A stretch of 64,000 nucleotides of DNA. It comes from Chitinophaga horti (lineage in GTDB: Bacteria > Bacteroidota > Bacteroidia > Chitinophagales > Chitinophagaceae). A program made the position numbers and the translations under genes. The notes beneath the pieces are model-generated. The model was given only the letters and a program-made list of their open reading frames with translations, ran no database searches and was not told the DNA's origin. The stretch's first letter is position 1. Each line of letters starts with the position of its first letter. Where the stretch lies: the NCBI RefSeq assembly GCF_022867795.2, contig NZ_CP107006.1:1922001-1986000 (forward strand), in the 5' to 3' direction. Positions 17,579 through 27,500 of the stretch are shown one piece after another.

Positions 17579-18016
17579 ATGACGAAACGGAAATTATTGG
17601 GAGATACGGATCCCGCAGCCTACGACACCATGCTCGCATTTGAACGGTACCTGGCGAAAACATCTTTAAGTAAGATACATGCAGAGCTGATTAAAATCCG
17701 TGTATCGCAGATCAACGGCTGCTCGTTCTGCATCGACAAGCACGTAAAGGACGCCCTGAAGATCGGGGAAGATCCGCGTCGCTTGTTTGTGTTATCAGCC
17801 TGGAAAGAAACTCCCTTCTTTTCAAAGGAAGAACGTGCCATTCTCGCCTTAGCGGACGCGATGACGCTGATCGCACAGCAGGGCGTGCCGGACGAAATCT
17901 ACAACAACGCGCTCGACGTACTTGGACAAACTTACCTTACCGAAGTAATGATGGCCATCGTGGCCATGAACGCCTGGAACCGCATAGGCATCACCACCGG
18001 TCGCGAACCCCAATAA
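17579..18016 (+). CDS. Carboxymuconolactone decarboxylase family protein (AhpD-like)
   Basis: The 145-residue product is all-helical with the CMD/AhpD signature: NGCSFCIDKHVKDAL, giving Cys48, Cys51 and His55, then LFVLSAWKETPFFS and LALADAMTLIAQQGVP. AhpD-like proteins with a CxxC-x3-His motif use the cysteines as a peroxidase-linked redox pair; those in MocR-linked operons are less studied. It lies 77 bases from the divergent MocR gene, its likely regulator, and 6 bases before the GNAT gene. Confidence 0.9.
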   Translation: MTKRKLLGDTDPAAYDTMLAFERYLAKTSLSKIHAELIKIRVSQINGCSFCIDKHVKDALKIGEDPRRLFVLSAWKETPFFSKEERAILALADAMTLIAQQGVPDEIYNNALDVLGQTYLTEVMMAIVAMNAWNRIGITTGREPQ

Positions 18017-18022
18017 AAGCAT

Positions 18023-18427
18023 ATGAACACCAACATCATTTACAAAACAGGCGTATTTCCCACCATCCATCAAATCATCGACCTATATGCAAATGCCGGT
18101 CTAAAAAGGCCCGTAGCCGACATCGCCAGGATGGAAAAGATGTACGCTCATTCCAACCTTATAGTTACCGCCTTGGACAACGACGTGCTGGTGGGCATTT
18201 CCAGGGCTATGACGGATTATAGTTACTGGTGTTACCTGGCAGACCTGGCCGTGAATACCCGCTATCAGAAACGGGGAATAGGCAGGCAGCTCATCGCGCA
18301 CACGAAGGCGGCCGCCGGGGAGGAGTGTATGTTGCTGCTATTGTCGGCACCGACGGCCATGACTTACTATCCGCAGATAGGATTGCGGCATTTGCAGAAT
18401 GCGTTTGGGGTCGATAGAGAAAAATAG
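18023..18427 (+). CDS. GNAT family N-acetyltransferase
   Basis: The 134-residue product has the GNAT core: LVGISRAMTDYSYWCYLADL, then NTRYQKRGIGRQLIAHTKAA, where QKRGIGRQL is the acetyl-CoA pyrophosphate loop. The size fits a single-domain acetyltransferase. It follows the CMD gene by 6 bases and probably shares its MocR control. The substrate is unknown. It converges with the HxlR gene. Confidence 0.85.
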   Translation: MNTNIIYKTGVFPTIHQIIDLYANAGLKRPVADIARMEKMYAHSNLIVTALDNDVLVGISRAMTDYSYWCYLADLAVNTRYQKRGIGRQLIAHTKAAAGEECMLLLLSAPTAMTYYPQIGLRHLQNAFGVDREK

Positions 18428-18431
18428 GGCA

Positions 18432-18785
18432 TTACAACTGCTTATGCTTCTCCCCCCATATTTCCAACTGCTGGATCACCGGCTTCAGATCATACCCGAT
18501 CTCCGTGAGTTCATACTCCACCCGCGGCGGCACCTCCGCATATACCGTACGTTTCACGATCTTGCTCTCCTCCAGCTTTCGCAGTTGTAACGTAAGCATA
18601 CGCTCCGTAATGGTCGGTAACAACTTCCGCAGTTCGCCAAACCTAAGCTTGCCATTCATGAGCCAGGAACAGATCACCAGCGACCATTGCCCGCCAATGA
18701 TATTGGATGCATATACCTCCGGGCACTCGTCCATCAGTGCCTGTTTGTTCGCGAAGTTGGTAGAGCTTTCCTTTATTTTAGACAT
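18432..18785 (-). CDS. HxlR family winged-helix regulator
   Basis: The 117-residue product matches the HxlR family: CPEVYASNIIGGQWSLVICS, then LRFGELRKLLPTITERMLTL, LRKLEESKIVKRTVYAEVPP and RVEYELTEIGYDLKPVI. HxlR proteins are dimeric repressors or activators that often respond to reactive electrophiles. It is divergent from the NAD(P)H-dependent oxidoreductase at 18875, a common pairing, and probably controls it. Confidence 0.92.
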   Translation of the reverse strand: MSKIKESSTNFANKQALMDECPEVYASNIIGGQWSLVICSWLMNGKLRFGELRKLLPTITERMLTLQLRKLEESKIVKRTVYAEVPPRVEYELTEIGYDLKPVIQQLEIWGEKHKQL

Positions 18786-18874
18786 TACTTACATTTTTTA
18801 TAGTACCCTACAATCGGTAGCTAATGTACCAAATAAACGGTGGCCCCTTTAATTTTGTTGTTAAAACAGGTAAG

Positions 18875-19405
18875 ATGAAAACATTGGTGATTGTAGCACA
18901 TCCGGATATCGAAAATTCAACCGTTAATAAAAGATGGGTAGCAGCACTGCAGCAGTACCCCGACCTATATACCGTGCATCCCCTCTACCAGGTGTACCCG
19001 GACGAAAAGATAGACGTACTGGCAGAGCAACAACTGGTCGAGCAACACGATCGTATCGTCTTTCAATTTCCGTATTATTGGTTTAATTGTCCCCCCTTAC
19101 TAAAGAAGTGGCTGGAGGATGTGATGTTACACGGCTGGGCATACGGCAGTAAAAGCGGCTACAAAATGGGCGGAAAGAAGATTGCATTGGCCGTGTCCGC
19201 TGGCGTTGACGAGGAAGAATATCAGCATGGAGAAAAGTATAAATACACCCTGGAAGAACTTTTACGCCCATTCGAGTTGACCTTCGAATATGTAAAGGCG
19301 GATTACCGGCCCTTTTTCGCCTTTTACGGACTGGAGTTTAATGTTTCGGAGGAATATGTGGAGCAGAGCGTACCGAAGTATTTGGCGTTTTTACAGTCGT
19401 TCTGA
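18875..19405 (+). CDS. NAD(P)H-dependent flavodoxin-fold oxidoreductase (quinone reductase-like)
   Basis: The ATG at 18875 begins directly with the first strand of the flavodoxin fold (MKTLVIVAHPDIENSTVNKR). The 176-residue product has QFPYYWFNCPPLLKKWLEDV, then GWAYGSKSGYKMGGKKIALA and VSAGVDEEEY, matching the KefF/MdaB/NQO1-like group. These FMN or FAD proteins reduce quinones and other electrophiles in the cytoplasm. It is next to the divergent HxlR regulator; a -7-like TAATTTTG sits at 18850-18857. Confidence 0.9.
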   Translation: MKTLVIVAHPDIENSTVNKRWVAALQQYPDLYTVHPLYQVYPDEKIDVLAEQQLVEQHDRIVFQFPYYWFNCPPLLKKWLEDVMLHGWAYGSKSGYKMGGKKIALAVSAGVDEEEYQHGEKYKYTLEELLRPFELTFEYVKADYRPFFAFYGLEFNVSEEYVEQSVPKYLAFLQSF

Positions 19406-19414
19406 CAATACGAC

Positions 19415-19458
19415 CCGACCGTCACGCAACCGTCACCCGACCATCACTGAACCATCGG
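19415..19458 (+). repeat. Four imperfect 11-bp tandem repeats
   Basis: Units are CCGACCGTCAC, GCAACCGTCAC, CCGACCATCAC and TGAACCATCGG at 19415, 19426, 19437 and 19448. The shared core is ACC(G/A)TC. The period of 11 is about one helical turn, so each core would face the same side of the DNA. They lie between the flavoprotein stop and the gene at 19573. Confidence 0.55.
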
Positions 19459-19572
19459 ATGGGTAATCTGACCCTTCCCGAAATCCAACTTTGCCCGAAA
19501 GTGTATCTTTTCTGCGCGAAAAGGTCTCATTGATCCGCCGTTTTGACCCTCATATTTGCAGGAAAAAAGCAT

Positions 19573-20166
19573 ATGATCCAGGAACAATTTAACGCCATCT
19601 GCTCCGGTGCCCGCGGCAAGTTCGGCAAACAGATCGTGTCCTATTTCCGGTACGGGAGGCAAATCATCGCAAAGGCCCCGCGCAAACGTCCTGGCAGGGG
19701 CACCGACGCGCAGGAACGTACGAAGGCAAACTTCCGGGACGGGGCCGTATGGTCTGCCAGGGTACGCAAGTCGCAGGAGCTGCATGCCATTTATAAAGCC
19801 GGCAGGCATGGCGCCCTGAACGCGCATAATCTCGCTATTTCCGACTTCCTGCAAGCCCCTGTGATCCATCACGTGGAGATCGGGGATACGGGCATCGTGG
19901 TAACGGCTACGGATAACTTTAGAGTGGCGGGTGTGACCGTGCAGCTGTACAATCGTAACGGGCAGTTGATAGAAAGTGGGAAAGCCCTGGCCAGTGGAAA
20001 TGATACCTGGTTGTACGAGCCTGTTAAGGAGCAGCTGGATGGCTGTCGTATTGTGGTGTCCGTAAAGGATTTGCCGGGCAACGAGGCGGTGAGGGAGATG
20101 GTGTGGAGGGGGAGAAGGTGGAGTATGAAGTGGCGGGGGATATGCCGTTGGAAGCGTGCAACGTAG
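19573..20166 (+). CDS. Protein of unknown function, probably frameshifted near its end
   Basis: The ATG at 19573 was chosen because a clear domain starts there (MIQEQFNAICSGARGKFGKQ) and an -ATATTTGC- promoter-like stretch lies just upstream. The product has a basic N-terminal part (RKRPGRGTDAQERTKANFRD) and a beta-rich part with VEIGDTGIVVTATDNFRVAG. The last 20 or so residues become Trp/Arg-rich (VWRGRRWSMKWRG). The next frame instead reads EGEKVEYEVAGDMPLEACN and ends at 20216, so one G appears to be missing near 20103-20106. No known family is recognised; similar Bacteroidota proteins of unknown role exist. Confidence 0.6.
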   Translation: MIQEQFNAICSGARGKFGKQIVSYFRYGRQIIAKAPRKRPGRGTDAQERTKANFRDGAVWSARVRKSQELHAIYKAGRHGALNAHNLAISDFLQAPVIHHVEIGDTGIVVTATDNFRVAGVTVQLYNRNGQLIESGKALASGNDTWLYEPVKEQLDGCRIVVSVKDLPGNEAVREMVWRGRRWSMKWRGICRWKRAT

Positions 20167-20225
20167 CTAAAGACTGCATTCAGAAAAAAATTGTAAACTT
20201 ACGCCTGACAACCTAGCATATTATC

Positions 20226-21698
20226 ATGGGAGTACAGGCATTGCCATACGGAAGTTTGATTGAAATAGACAGGCATTCCGATGTTCCCGTTTTTAAGCAG
20301 TTAGCGAAGGGAATTGTCTTGCTGATAAAAGACGGCAAGTTGAAACCGGGATATCAGCTGCCTGCCAGTCGCGACATGGCGTCAATGATGGAGATTAACC
20401 GTACAACGGTGGTATCGGCCTATGAAGACCTCCAGGTGGAAGGATGGCTCGAAGGGATAGCACGGAAAGGAAACTTTGTGGCCAAACAGCTCCCGGAAAT
20501 ACATCCTAAATCTTTCGGAGCTGCCCAGGGGTCGGGCTTGCAGGAAGATCATGGCTTCTACAAACAGGTGGCCATAAGATCTGCTGCGAAGAGGGTATTG
20601 GGCGCGCATCAATTGATGATTAACGACGGTTATCCCGATGTGAGGCTGGCACCCCTGGATGCTATTTATGACCGGTACAGGTTCTTATCAAAAAGGGTTC
20701 ACCTCCATAGCAGGCTTTTAAACGACAGTGCTGCCGGAAGTGTATCGTTGAGAAATGAGCTGGCACTTTTTCTATCTAAAACCAGGGCACTCGATATCGG
20801 ACCGCAGCATGTAATGGTTACGCATGGCGCGCAACTCGCCATTTTTGTAGCGGCCAGCATGACGCTGCGGCCTGGCAGTACGGTCATCGTCGGCGACTTG
20901 AATTATGTGCTTGCGGACAAACTCTTTGAACAGATGGGCGCAAAACTGGTCAAAGTAAAAGTTGACGAAAATGGGATGGATGTGGACGAAATAGCGCGCA
21001 TCTGCAAAAAGTCACCGCCTGATCTGCTGTATATCATCCCGCACCATCATCACCCGACAACCGTGACGCTCAGTAAAGAGCGGAGGTTACAGCTTTTGGA
21101 AATCATCCGCCAGTATCGGTTCCCGGTTATCGAGGACGATTATGATTATGACTATCATTATGAAAACGCTCCCATACTGCCGCTAGCCAGTGCGGATCAT
21201 CGCGGCTATGTAATTTACATTGGCTCTGTCTCAAAGACGTTAGCGCCCTCTACCAGGTTAGGCTATCTGATCGCAGGGGATGATTTCATATACCAGGCTT
21301 CCATGTTCAAACGATTGGTCGAAATCCGCGGCGACGTATTGTTTGAGGAATCAGTCGCGCATCTTTTTAAAACAGGAGAGATGCAACGGCATTTACGAAA
21401 GTCGGTGAAGCTGTATAAAGAACGCCGGGATACTTTCTGCGAGCTTCTTCATTCCTGCGTAGGAGATATCAGCCATTTTAGCCTGCCGAAAGGCGGGATG
21501 GCTGTCTGGACCACCTTTGCCCCGGAGTATTCGATACCCGACCTCGCCGGTCGCCTGGCAAAGAACGGTATTTACATGAATGAAGGCAGCATTTACCAAT
21601 ATAACGATAACGTCAACGGAATCAGGGTGGGATTTGCTTCGCTGAATCCAGACGAAATGCAGCAGTTTTTCAAGGCACTGAAAGCATGTAAGGAGTGA
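20226..21698 (+). CDS. Second MocR-type regulator (GntR winged helix plus PLP aminotransferase fold)
   Basis: The 490-residue product has a GntR winged helix at about 20-85 (FKQLAKGIVLLIKDGKLKPG, then LPASRDMASMMEINRTTVVS). An aminotransferase-fold domain follows, with YIIPHHHHPTTVTLSKERR, EDDYDYDYHYENAP and the PLP lysine in SVSKTLAPSTRLGY. It resembles the MocR protein at 16062 in these segments. Its target is not obvious: the upstream gene is an unknown and the NmrA-like gene converges on it. It probably responds to an amine or PLP-linked signal. Confidence 0.9.
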   Translation: MGVQALPYGSLIEIDRHSDVPVFKQLAKGIVLLIKDGKLKPGYQLPASRDMASMMEINRTTVVSAYEDLQVEGWLEGIARKGNFVAKQLPEIHPKSFGAAQGSGLQEDHGFYKQVAIRSAAKRVLGAHQLMINDGYPDVRLAPLDAIYDRYRFLSKRVHLHSRLLNDSAAGSVSLRNELALFLSKTRALDIGPQHVMVTHGAQLAIFVAASMTLRPGSTVIVGDLNYVLADKLFEQMGAKLVKVKVDENGMDVDEIARICKKSPPDLLYIIPHHHHPTTVTLSKERRLQLLEIIRQYRFPVIEDDYDYDYHYENAPILPLASADHRGYVIYIGSVSKTLAPSTRLGYLIAGDDFIYQASMFKRLVEIRGDVLFEESVAHLFKTGEMQRHLRKSVKLYKERRDTFCELLHSCVGDISHFSLPKGGMAVWTTFAPEYSIPDLAGRLAKNGIYMNEGSIYQYNDNVNGIRVGFASLNPDEMQQFFKALKACKE

Positions 21699-21704
21699 TA
21701 AGGG

Positions 21705-21738
21705 ATGCGCAGCAGGAAACAATCATCCTGCTGCGCAT
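21705..21738. terminator. Bidirectional hairpin between convergent genes
   Basis: ATGCGCAGCAGGA (21705-21717) and TCCTGCTGCGCAT (21726-21738) form a perfect 13-bp stem with an 8-base loop between the convergent MocR and NmrA-like genes. No long T-run follows on either side. Confidence 0.6.
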
Positions 21739-21743
21739 GACTG

Positions 21744-22487
21744 TTATGACGACTTATTCCAATCATCAAACCTGATTGCTCCCGGGTAAAAATCGCCGGC
21801 AGGCACTAACGCCGATTTGGGGATATCGAAGAACATGTATTTATTGTCATCGTTAGCTATCACTATCTTGTCTTCACGCTTTTCGTCCAGGTACTTTTGC
21901 ACAAATTCATTCATCGGACCACGATCGGGGCCGGCTATCTCAACGATGGCGTTTTTCGGTTCCTCCAAAGCAAATTTCACAACATAGTTTACGACATCTG
22001 CCACGGCGATCGGTTGATAGTCGACTGTAGACACATGTACTTCTTTGCCATCTCCCTGCACCGCAATGATCGTAGATGTATGTTCATGAAATTGCGTCGA
22101 ACGGATGATCGTATAAGGGAGCCCGGAAGTGATGATCGTGTCCTCCTGCTGCTGCTTGGCTTGTAAATAGCCGATATGTTGAGCCAGCGGCGTTCCAACG
22201 ATAGACAGTACCAGGTGATGTTTCACACTGGAAGTTTTCTCGGCTGTTACCAGGTTGTTGCCCGCGGTACGGAAAAAATTCAGTGCCGTTTCTCCATCCG
22301 GGGATGAGGAGTTAGACAGGTCAATCACAATACCAGTTCCGGCCAGTGCTGCTGCGAGGCCTTGCCCCGTCAGGATATCCACGCCTGCGCTGGGCGATCC
22401 GACAACCACATCATGACCCATACTTTCCAGCTTTTTACATACGCCTTTGCCGATGAGGCCCGTTCCTCCGATGACTAAAATCTTCAT
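21744..22487 (-). CDS. NmrA-like / atypical SDR NAD(P)-binding protein
   Basis: The 247-residue product starts with a Rossmann motif, ILVIGGTGLIGKGVCKKLES, then VDILTGQGLAAALAGTGIVI, and has a YLQAKQQQEDTI segment where classical SDRs have their Tyr-x3-Lys. GLPYTIIRSTQFHEH and QPIAVADVVNYVVKF fit NmrA-like/atypical SDR proteins. These bind NAD(P) and act as redox sensors or reductases; the substrate is unknown. It converges on the second MocR gene. Confidence 0.85.
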   Translation of the reverse strand: MKILVIGGTGLIGKGVCKKLESMGHDVVVGSPSAGVDILTGQGLAAALAGTGIVIDLSNSSSPDGETALNFFRTAGNNLVTAEKTSSVKHHLVLSIVGTPLAQHIGYLQAKQQQEDTIITSGLPYTIIRSTQFHEHTSTIIAVQGDGKEVHVSTVDYQPIAVADVVNYVVKFALEEPKNAIVEIAGPDRGPMNEFVQKYLDEKREDKIVIANDDNKYMFFDIPKSALVPAGDFYPGAIRFDDWNKSS

Positions 22488-22789
22488 ATCAAATTACTTT
22501 TTGAAATACAGAATGGAACCCCGGTAACCCTCAGGATGGCCGGCTTATGTACACGGACATGAGCTGTCATTCATTCGCCATCTGAAGCACCTGGTTTCCC
22601 GACAAAGTAATCGATTAAGTAGATGTAAGCAGCCATCCAGGATTTGTTTTCATGGCAGTCCAGGCTCTTTCTAACCAACGGTCACGGGAAACCGCTCTAC
22701 GGCCCACCGCCCGCCACACAAATCCATATCACGCCACTTTACATTTTCTTAATATCCGGCCAGCGTACTGTATTTTACTTTTGCAGGTA
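22488..22789 (+). other. Gene-free stretch upstream of the sigma-factor gene
   Basis: This 302-base intergenic segment separates the divergent NmrA-like and sigma genes. No coding frame of note is visible. The clearest element is a -7-like box at its right end (22776-22783), described separately. No RNA element was recognised. Confidence 0.45.
22776..22783 (+). promoter_or_regulatory. Possible Bacteroidota -7 promoter element before the sigma gene
   Basis: TACTTTTG fits the TAnnTTTG consensus and ends 6 bases before the ATG at 22790, which would leave almost no leader. No matching -33 box was found at the usual spacing. Confidence 0.3.
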
Positions 22790-23371
22790 ATGAAAGTACT
22801 TCCGGATAATAATACGATCATTGCGGCACTCGCCGAAGGCGATGAGCAGCTTTTCGGGCAGTTGTATGACTATTACAGTCAAGCGCTGTTCCGAAACATC
22901 TACAAATTATTACCTGACACCCAGGAAGCTGAAGATGTATTGCAAACTGTTTTCCTGAAGTTATGGGAGCAACGGCACTCCCTTAACAGTAAGCAGTCTG
23001 TGGCAGGGTGGTTGTTTACCACCAGCTTTTATATGACGATGACCTGCGTGCGGAAAAAGGTGAAAACCAGGATGCAGGCGCTGGCGGAAACATCGCTTGA
23101 AGTGAAGCAGGAGGAGTGGGAGCATGATGATCGTTATGAAAAAAAGACCGCTTTCTTAAGAGAAGCCATTGATTCGTTGCCCGAAAGAAAACGCCTGGCC
23201 TTTGAATTGTACAAAATACAGGGCAAATCCTACAAAGAAGTAGCCGAAACCTTAGGTATCAAGGAAGAAACGGTTAAAGAATACGTGAAATCCGCCCTCC
23301 AGATGCTGCGGCAAATGGCCGCTAAAAGCGATGTTGCTCTATATACGCTCTTCGTATTTTTTATCGCCTGA
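22790..23371 (+). CDS. ECF RNA polymerase sigma factor (FecI-like)
   Basis: The ATG at 22790 was preferred over the longer frame from 22652 because it leads directly into region 2 (AALAEGDEQLFGQLYDYYSQ). The 193-residue product has region 2 (AEDVLQTVFLKLWEQR, then GWLFTTSFYMTMTCVRKK) and region 4 (LPERKRLAFELYKIQGKSYK, then EVAETLGIKEETVKEYVKSA). It ends with a short hydrophobic tail (LYTLFVFFIA) common in Bacteroidota sigma factors. It should direct expression of the downstream FecR/SusC/SusD genes under anti-sigma control. Confidence 0.92.
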   Translation: MKVLPDNNTIIAALAEGDEQLFGQLYDYYSQALFRNIYKLLPDTQEAEDVLQTVFLKLWEQRHSLNSKQSVAGWLFTTSFYMTMTCVRKKVKTRMQALAETSLEVKQEEWEHDDRYEKKTAFLREAIDSLPERKRLAFELYKIQGKSYKEVAETLGIKEETVKEYVKSALQMLRQMAAKSDVALYTLFVFFIA

Positions 23372-23430
23372 GTTTGTTAACAATTGCGTAATACAGCAGG
23401 CACCCCCTTCTTTTTACTTTTTTACATTTT

Positions 23431-24477
23431 ATGTTGAAGATGCGAAACTTATCATCACTTATCAATAAATACCAGGATGGAACTGCTTCCGTGGATGAGC
23501 TGTATGCGTTATTGAACCTGCTAGATGAGCAGGAACAGGAGCTTTACAAAGAATGGGAGTCCGCTATCAGGAATAACATTGCCTCCCTGTCAGCGCCGGT
23601 TACCGGGTTTGACCAGGAGAAGAATAAGGCGGCCATTCTGAGTAAGCTGCGAACAATGCCTGAACAGCGTCCGGATGTTAAGATAAGACGGCTGTTCAGC
23701 AGGAATAGTGCGATAGCAGCCGCTTGTACGGGCCTGGTGGTCTTACTCTCCGTTCTCTATTGGCATAACCAGCCGGGCGGTAAAAAGGAAGCGGCGATTA
23801 TGGCTGCTGCCAATGCAACAACGGTGATTCATGCACCCACAGCGCAAAAAACGATTTGGCTTGAAGATAGCAGTGAGGTGTTTTTGTACGCGGGAAGTAC
23901 ATTGGGATATGACAGCAGTTATAATATGCTATCACGAAAGCTGGTGTTAAACGGAAGTGCCAGGTTTACGGTGAAGAAAGATAAAAACAGGCCTTTTGTC
24001 GTATACACAAAGAACAATATGACCACCGCTTTAGGTACGGTATTCGAAGTAACAGCCACAGGGGATAGTACGATTGTGTACCTGCTGGAAGGCGCGGTGA
24101 AAGTACAGGCGCTGAATGGGGGAAACAAAGAGCAGGTAATCCTCGCCCCGCAGCAACGGGCTTTGACCTATAACAGGCAAACAACGGTGATGCGTGATGG
24201 TGGCGAGAAATTGCTGGCATCGTCATCCAAAAGAAGCAAGGCGGCGGGGAAAACGGGCAACCTGACTTTTAAACAGGTAACGCTGGTAAAGGTATTAACG
24301 ACACTGGAACATAAATATAAAGTCAACATCGAGTTCGATAAAGCGGAGCTGGCCGGCATGTTATTTACCGGCACTTTCCAGGAGCACGAGGAATTGCAAA
24401 GTATCCTGGAAATCATCGCGAAGATCAATAATCTGACGATCACCACAAATAATCAGGGTTTCAGCATAACTAAATAA
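23431..24477 (+). CDS. FecR family anti-sigma factor with DUF4974 C-terminus
   Basis: The 348-residue product has a cytoplasmic N-terminal part, a TM segment at about 90-107 (AIAAACTGLVVLLSVLYW), and a FecR periplasmic domain (KTIWLEDSSEVFLYAGSTLG, then VVYTKNNMTTALGTVFEV). The C-terminal DUF4974/STN-like domain includes LTFKQVTLVKVLTTLEHKY. It would hold the adjacent sigma factor at the membrane until the SusC transporter binds its substrate. It lies 59 bases after the sigma gene. Confidence 0.92.
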   Translation: MLKMRNLSSLINKYQDGTASVDELYALLNLLDEQEQELYKEWESAIRNNIASLSAPVTGFDQEKNKAAILSKLRTMPEQRPDVKIRRLFSRNSAIAAACTGLVVLLSVLYWHNQPGGKKEAAIMAAANATTVIHAPTAQKTIWLEDSSEVFLYAGSTLGYDSSYNMLSRKLVLNGSARFTVKKDKNRPFVVYTKNNMTTALGTVFEVTATGDSTIVYLLEGAVKVQALNGGNKEQVILAPQQRALTYNRQTTVMRDGGEKLLASSSKRSKAAGKTGNLTFKQVTLVKVLTTLEHKYKVNIEFDKAELAGMLFTGTFQEHEELQSILEIIAKINNLTITTNNQGFSITK

Positions 24478-24549
24478 TCATTGAATCAACACGATGTACA
24501 TTACACACCCGGGCGTGTACAGGGATCGTGTTGCCTAAAAAAAATAAAA

Positions 24550-27500
24550 ATGAAATATTGTAAACAGCTAAAAGCGGCTTGTATGCTGCTGATCGTAATA
24601 CTCTGTTGTCACGCACAGGGGAAGGCCCAGTCCGGGGGAATTAAGGGCATCGTGATGGATGCTGATAATGAACCGGTGTTTGGTGTAAGTATTGAATGTA
24701 AGCCACAAGCAAAGAATGAAAAAAGCATCTCTACTTTCAGCAACGAAAAAGGCGAATTTTCTTTTACCGGTTTAAAAGACGGTAGTAAATACGACCTGTT
24801 TTTCTCGCACTTGAATTATACCAGGCACAGTATTGCTGACCTGCTCATCAAAGAGGGCGATAACAATTCTTTGCTGGTGAAGCTGAAAGCGGTAGACAAT
24901 AGCCTGAATGAAGTCATTGTTACTTCCCTGGGTATCACCAAAGAAAAAAAGCGCCTGGGTTACGCAGTGCAGGAAGTGAAAGGGGCTGATCTCAATACGG
25001 CTAAAGGCGGTAACATGTTAAGCGGTCTGCAAGGTAAAGTAGCCGGTTTAAATATGACGCAGGTGTCGGGCGGATTGGCAGGCTCTAACAGGATTGTGCT
25101 GCGTGGAGAATCGTCACTCAATCTCAATAAGAATATCGCCATGGTGGTGGTAGATGGTGTGCCCATTAACAACAACCTGGGCACCGGGGCTTCCAGCGAC
25201 TTATCTATTGATTACGGCAGCGGTGGTGCTGAAATTAACCCGGATGATATAGCCTCCATCAGTATCATGAAAGGCCCGAATGCAGCAGCGTTGTATGGCA
25301 GCCGGGCGGCCAATGGTGTCATCATTATCAAAACAAAAAGGGCCGCTGAGGGAAAAAGACTGGGCGTGTCCGTGACCAGTAACACCAGCTTTGACAGGGT
25401 GTTGCAAACGCCGGAGTTTCAGAATGAATATGGTGGCGGTACAGGTGTGGGTTTAAACTATTATTCCTATGGCGACGGTCCCGATGGTCCTAATACTTCT
25501 AACTCAGGACACAACTGGGGCGCTAAATTCAACGGACAGAATTTTATCCAGTATGGTTCCCCCATCGGGCCCGATGGCAAAAGAATCGCCAGTCCCTGGA
25601 GGGCACATCCTGACAATGTGAAAGATTTTTATGTGACGGGCATCACTTACATGAACGGACTCTCCGTACAAAAGTCAGCAGATGTAGCGAATTTCCGTGC
25701 CTCATATAACCATTACAGGCAAACGGGTATCATGCCCAATACGGAACTGAACCGCCACCAGTTTAATACGAACAGTACCATTAAGCTGTCTTCCAAATTG
25801 AGCTTCAATGCGAACGTAAATTATATCAACAGCTTCAGCGACAACCTGCCTGTGATGGGATATGGCGGGGCTTCTCCGACCTATAATTTTATCTGGACAG
25901 AAAGAAATGCTTCCATGGACTGGTTCCGGAATTACTGGCAAAAGGGCCAGGAAGGAATTAAGCAGGATTATTATTTTACCTGGGGCGACAACCCTTATAT
26001 GACGATGTATGAGCAGTTAAATGGCATGGACCGTAACAGGTTGTTTGGTAATGTACACTTTAACTACTCGATCCTGCCTGATTTAACGTTGATGGTGCGT
26101 ACCGGCCTGGATTATTCCGGTGAAAGACGATCGTCTCAAAGACCCAAAAGTTCTGTGGTAGCTATCAATGGTTTGTACAGGCGGCAGGACCTGGATTACC
26201 TGGAAAGGAACTCCGATTTCTTACTGTCATATACGGCGCCTAAAATGGGTAAGTTTAACCTCTCTGCATCGGCCGGTGGTAACAACCTGCAGATCAATAC
26301 CAGCAGCAATACGGTTACGGCCAATGGTCTCGTCATTCCCGGCGTCTATAACCTGGGCAATGCTTCCGGAAGGCCGATCGTAGAGGAATTCAACTCACAG
26401 AAAATAGTCAACAGTTTATACGGGGTTGCAGACCTGGACTACGATAACACGTTCTTCCTGCAGCTGACGGCCAGGAATGACTGGTCATCTACCCTGCCAA
26501 GAAACAATAATTCGTACTTCTATTCTTCTGCATCGCTGAGTGCTTTGATGACAGAAGCCTTGAACATCAAATCCGACGTACTGAATTACTGGAAATTGCG
26601 GGCATCTTATGCGCAGGTAGGTAATGATACCGATCCTTATCAAACGAGCGCTTACTACGAATACAACACACTTCCCGGCACCGTAGGCCTCCCTGCTGCC
26701 ATCCCTAATACCAACCTGAAACCGGAAATCACGGGATCGTTTGAAATAGGCACGGAATTGAAACTGCTGAACAACCGCGTTAGCCTGGACGCAAGCTGGT
26801 ATTCCGCTACCAGTAAGAACCAGATATTAAGAAGCCCCCTGTCGCAGGCCACCTATTACGGATCGAAAGTGATGAACGCCGGGGAAATCAGCAACAAAGG
26901 CTGGGAAATGGTACTGGGCGTAACACCCGTTAAGAAAAAACTGGTATGGGATATCTTCTTCACGGCTTCGGCTAACAGGAGCAAAGTGGTGGAGCTGGCA
27001 GACGGCGTAGAAAGCTACGTAATGGCATCTGCACAAGGTGCTACCATTGAAGCCCGCGTGGGCGGCAGAATGGGAGATATTTACGGAGTAGGTTTATTAA
27101 GGAACGAAGCAGGAAAAGTAATCTACAAAGGAGGCGTACCCGTGTTTACCAGTAACACCCTCCGGTTAGGCAACTATAACCCGGACTGGCTGGGCGGTAT
27201 AAGAAACAGCCTGCGTTACAAAGACTGGTCCATGAGCGTGTTGCTGGATGGTAAGTTTGGCGGTAAAATTTATTCCTTCACCCATGTTACCGGCACAGAA
27301 GCAGGCAGCCTGGCCAATACACTACCTGGCAGAGAAGGTGGCATAATCGGAGACGGGGTAGTGCTGAACGGCGATGGTTCTTATTCACCGAATACAGAGC
27401 GCGTGGCTGCCTACACCTACTATCGTGGTTACTACAAAAGACCCAATGTGGAGTCCAGCACTTTTGATGCGAGCTTCGTGAAATTGAGGGAGGTGATATT

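Noticed and set aside
17502..17663. N-terminal extension of the first MocR protein
   Set aside because: It would overlap the divergent CMD gene and the operator region, and the GntR domain starts cleanly at 17501.
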